Below the pieces are notes generated by a model that was not told the origin of the DNA, made no database searches, and saw nothing but the letters and a program-made list of their open reading frames with translations. The translations under genes and the position numbers were made by a program. From contig CAMAWK010000108.1 of NCBI GenBank assembly GCA_945861915.1, positions 1 to 7,783 of the forward strand: a stretch of 7,783 nucleotides of DNA, written 5' to 3'. Below are positions 7,467-7,783 of the stretch, in pieces. Source of the DNA: Flavobacterium psychrophilum (GTDB lineage Bacteria; Bacteroidota; Bacteroidia; Flavobacteriales; Flavobacteriaceae). The stretch's first letter is position 1; each line of letters starts with the position of its first letter.

Positions 7467-7783
7467 ATGACTAAATCCGAACTCAAATCATTTCTTGACG
7501 AGAAAGTCCTGCAATACAACACCCTTGATTTTATCGAAAGTGATCCTGTTCAAATTCCGCATTTGTTTTCTCAAAAGGAAGATGTTGAAATTGCTGGTTT
7601 TTTGAGTGCGACCATCGCTTGGGGCAATCGCAAGATGATTATCAAAAACGGGCATAAAATGATGGATTTGATGGGCAACTCGCCTTACGATTTTGTACTC
7701 AGCCACACCGATAATCAGTTAGAATCCCTGCAATCTTTTGTACACAGGACCTTCAACGGACACGATTTTGTTAGTTTCATCAA
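7467..7783 (+). CDS. TIGR02757 (DUF2400) family protein, C-terminus cut by window edge
   Basis: The ATG at 7467 opens a frame of 105 complete codons running off the right edge. The visible part has SELKSFLDEKVLQYN, then DFIESDPVQIPHLFSQKEDVEIAGFLSATIAWGNRKMIIKN with only conservative spacing, and NSPYDFVLSH. The combination of DPVQIPH, the EDVEIAGFLSATIAWGNR core and the helical, non-secreted character fits TIGR02757/DUF2400 proteins, which are widespread in Bacteroidota and about 250 residues long, so more than half is missing here. There is no signal peptide, which suggests a cytosolic protein. The biochemical function of the family is unknown to me. It follows the LolD-like gene on the same strand after 175 bp of repeat-rich spacer. 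The start is supported by the family-like N-terminus, and no clear promoter match lies in front of it. Confidence 0.9.
   Translation, partial: MTKSELKSFLDEKVLQYNTLDFIESDPVQIPHLFSQKEDVEIAGFLSATIAWGNRKMIIKNGHKMMDLMGNSPYDFVLSHTDNQLESLQSFVHRTFNGHDFVSFI

Overview
The window looks like a chromosomal segment of a Flavobacterium-like member of the Bacteroidota. The evidence is low G+C, A/T-rich spacers, matches to the TAnnTTTG promoter -7 element typical of the phylum, and proteins of families common in Flavobacteriaceae: a Bacteroidota-type CTP synthase, a TSP3-linked OmpA protein, a DUF6787-like protein, a LolD-like ATPase and a TIGR02757-like protein. Assignments rest on recognising motifs and families by eye; no database search was possible.

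Left half, minus strand (read from about 4550 down to 1): fabG (3-oxoacyl-ACP reductase), then 62 bp later a 675-residue membrane-anchored VWA-domain protein of unknown function, then after a 169-bp spacer pyrG (CTP synthase), whose C-terminus runs off the left edge. fabG and the VWA gene are close enough to be co-transcribed. pyrG has its own candidate promoter.

Centre (4470-4756): a divergent A/T-rich promoter region of about 290 bp. It serves fabG leftward and an OmpA-family outer-membrane protein gene rightward, with a TAnnTTTG match for each.

Right half, plus strand: the OmpA-family gene (4757-6118) is closed by a strong intrinsic terminator. Then come a small two-helix membrane protein (DUF6787-like), a LolD-like ABC ATPase with an unusual in-frame insertion after Walker A, a repeat-rich spacer (seven 7-bp units followed by four and a half 13-bp units), and the start of a TIGR02757 (DUF2400) family gene cut by the right edge.

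The genes share a loose envelope and core-metabolism theme (fatty acid and nucleotide synthesis, outer-membrane anchoring, lipoprotein or ABC export) but do not form one obvious pathway. I see no phage, transposase, CRISPR array, toxin-antitoxin or defence locus, and no rRNA or tRNA. Most of the window is ordinary housekeeping sequence. The items most worth a second look are the uncharacterised VWA protein, the LolD insertion and the two tandem-repeat blocks.
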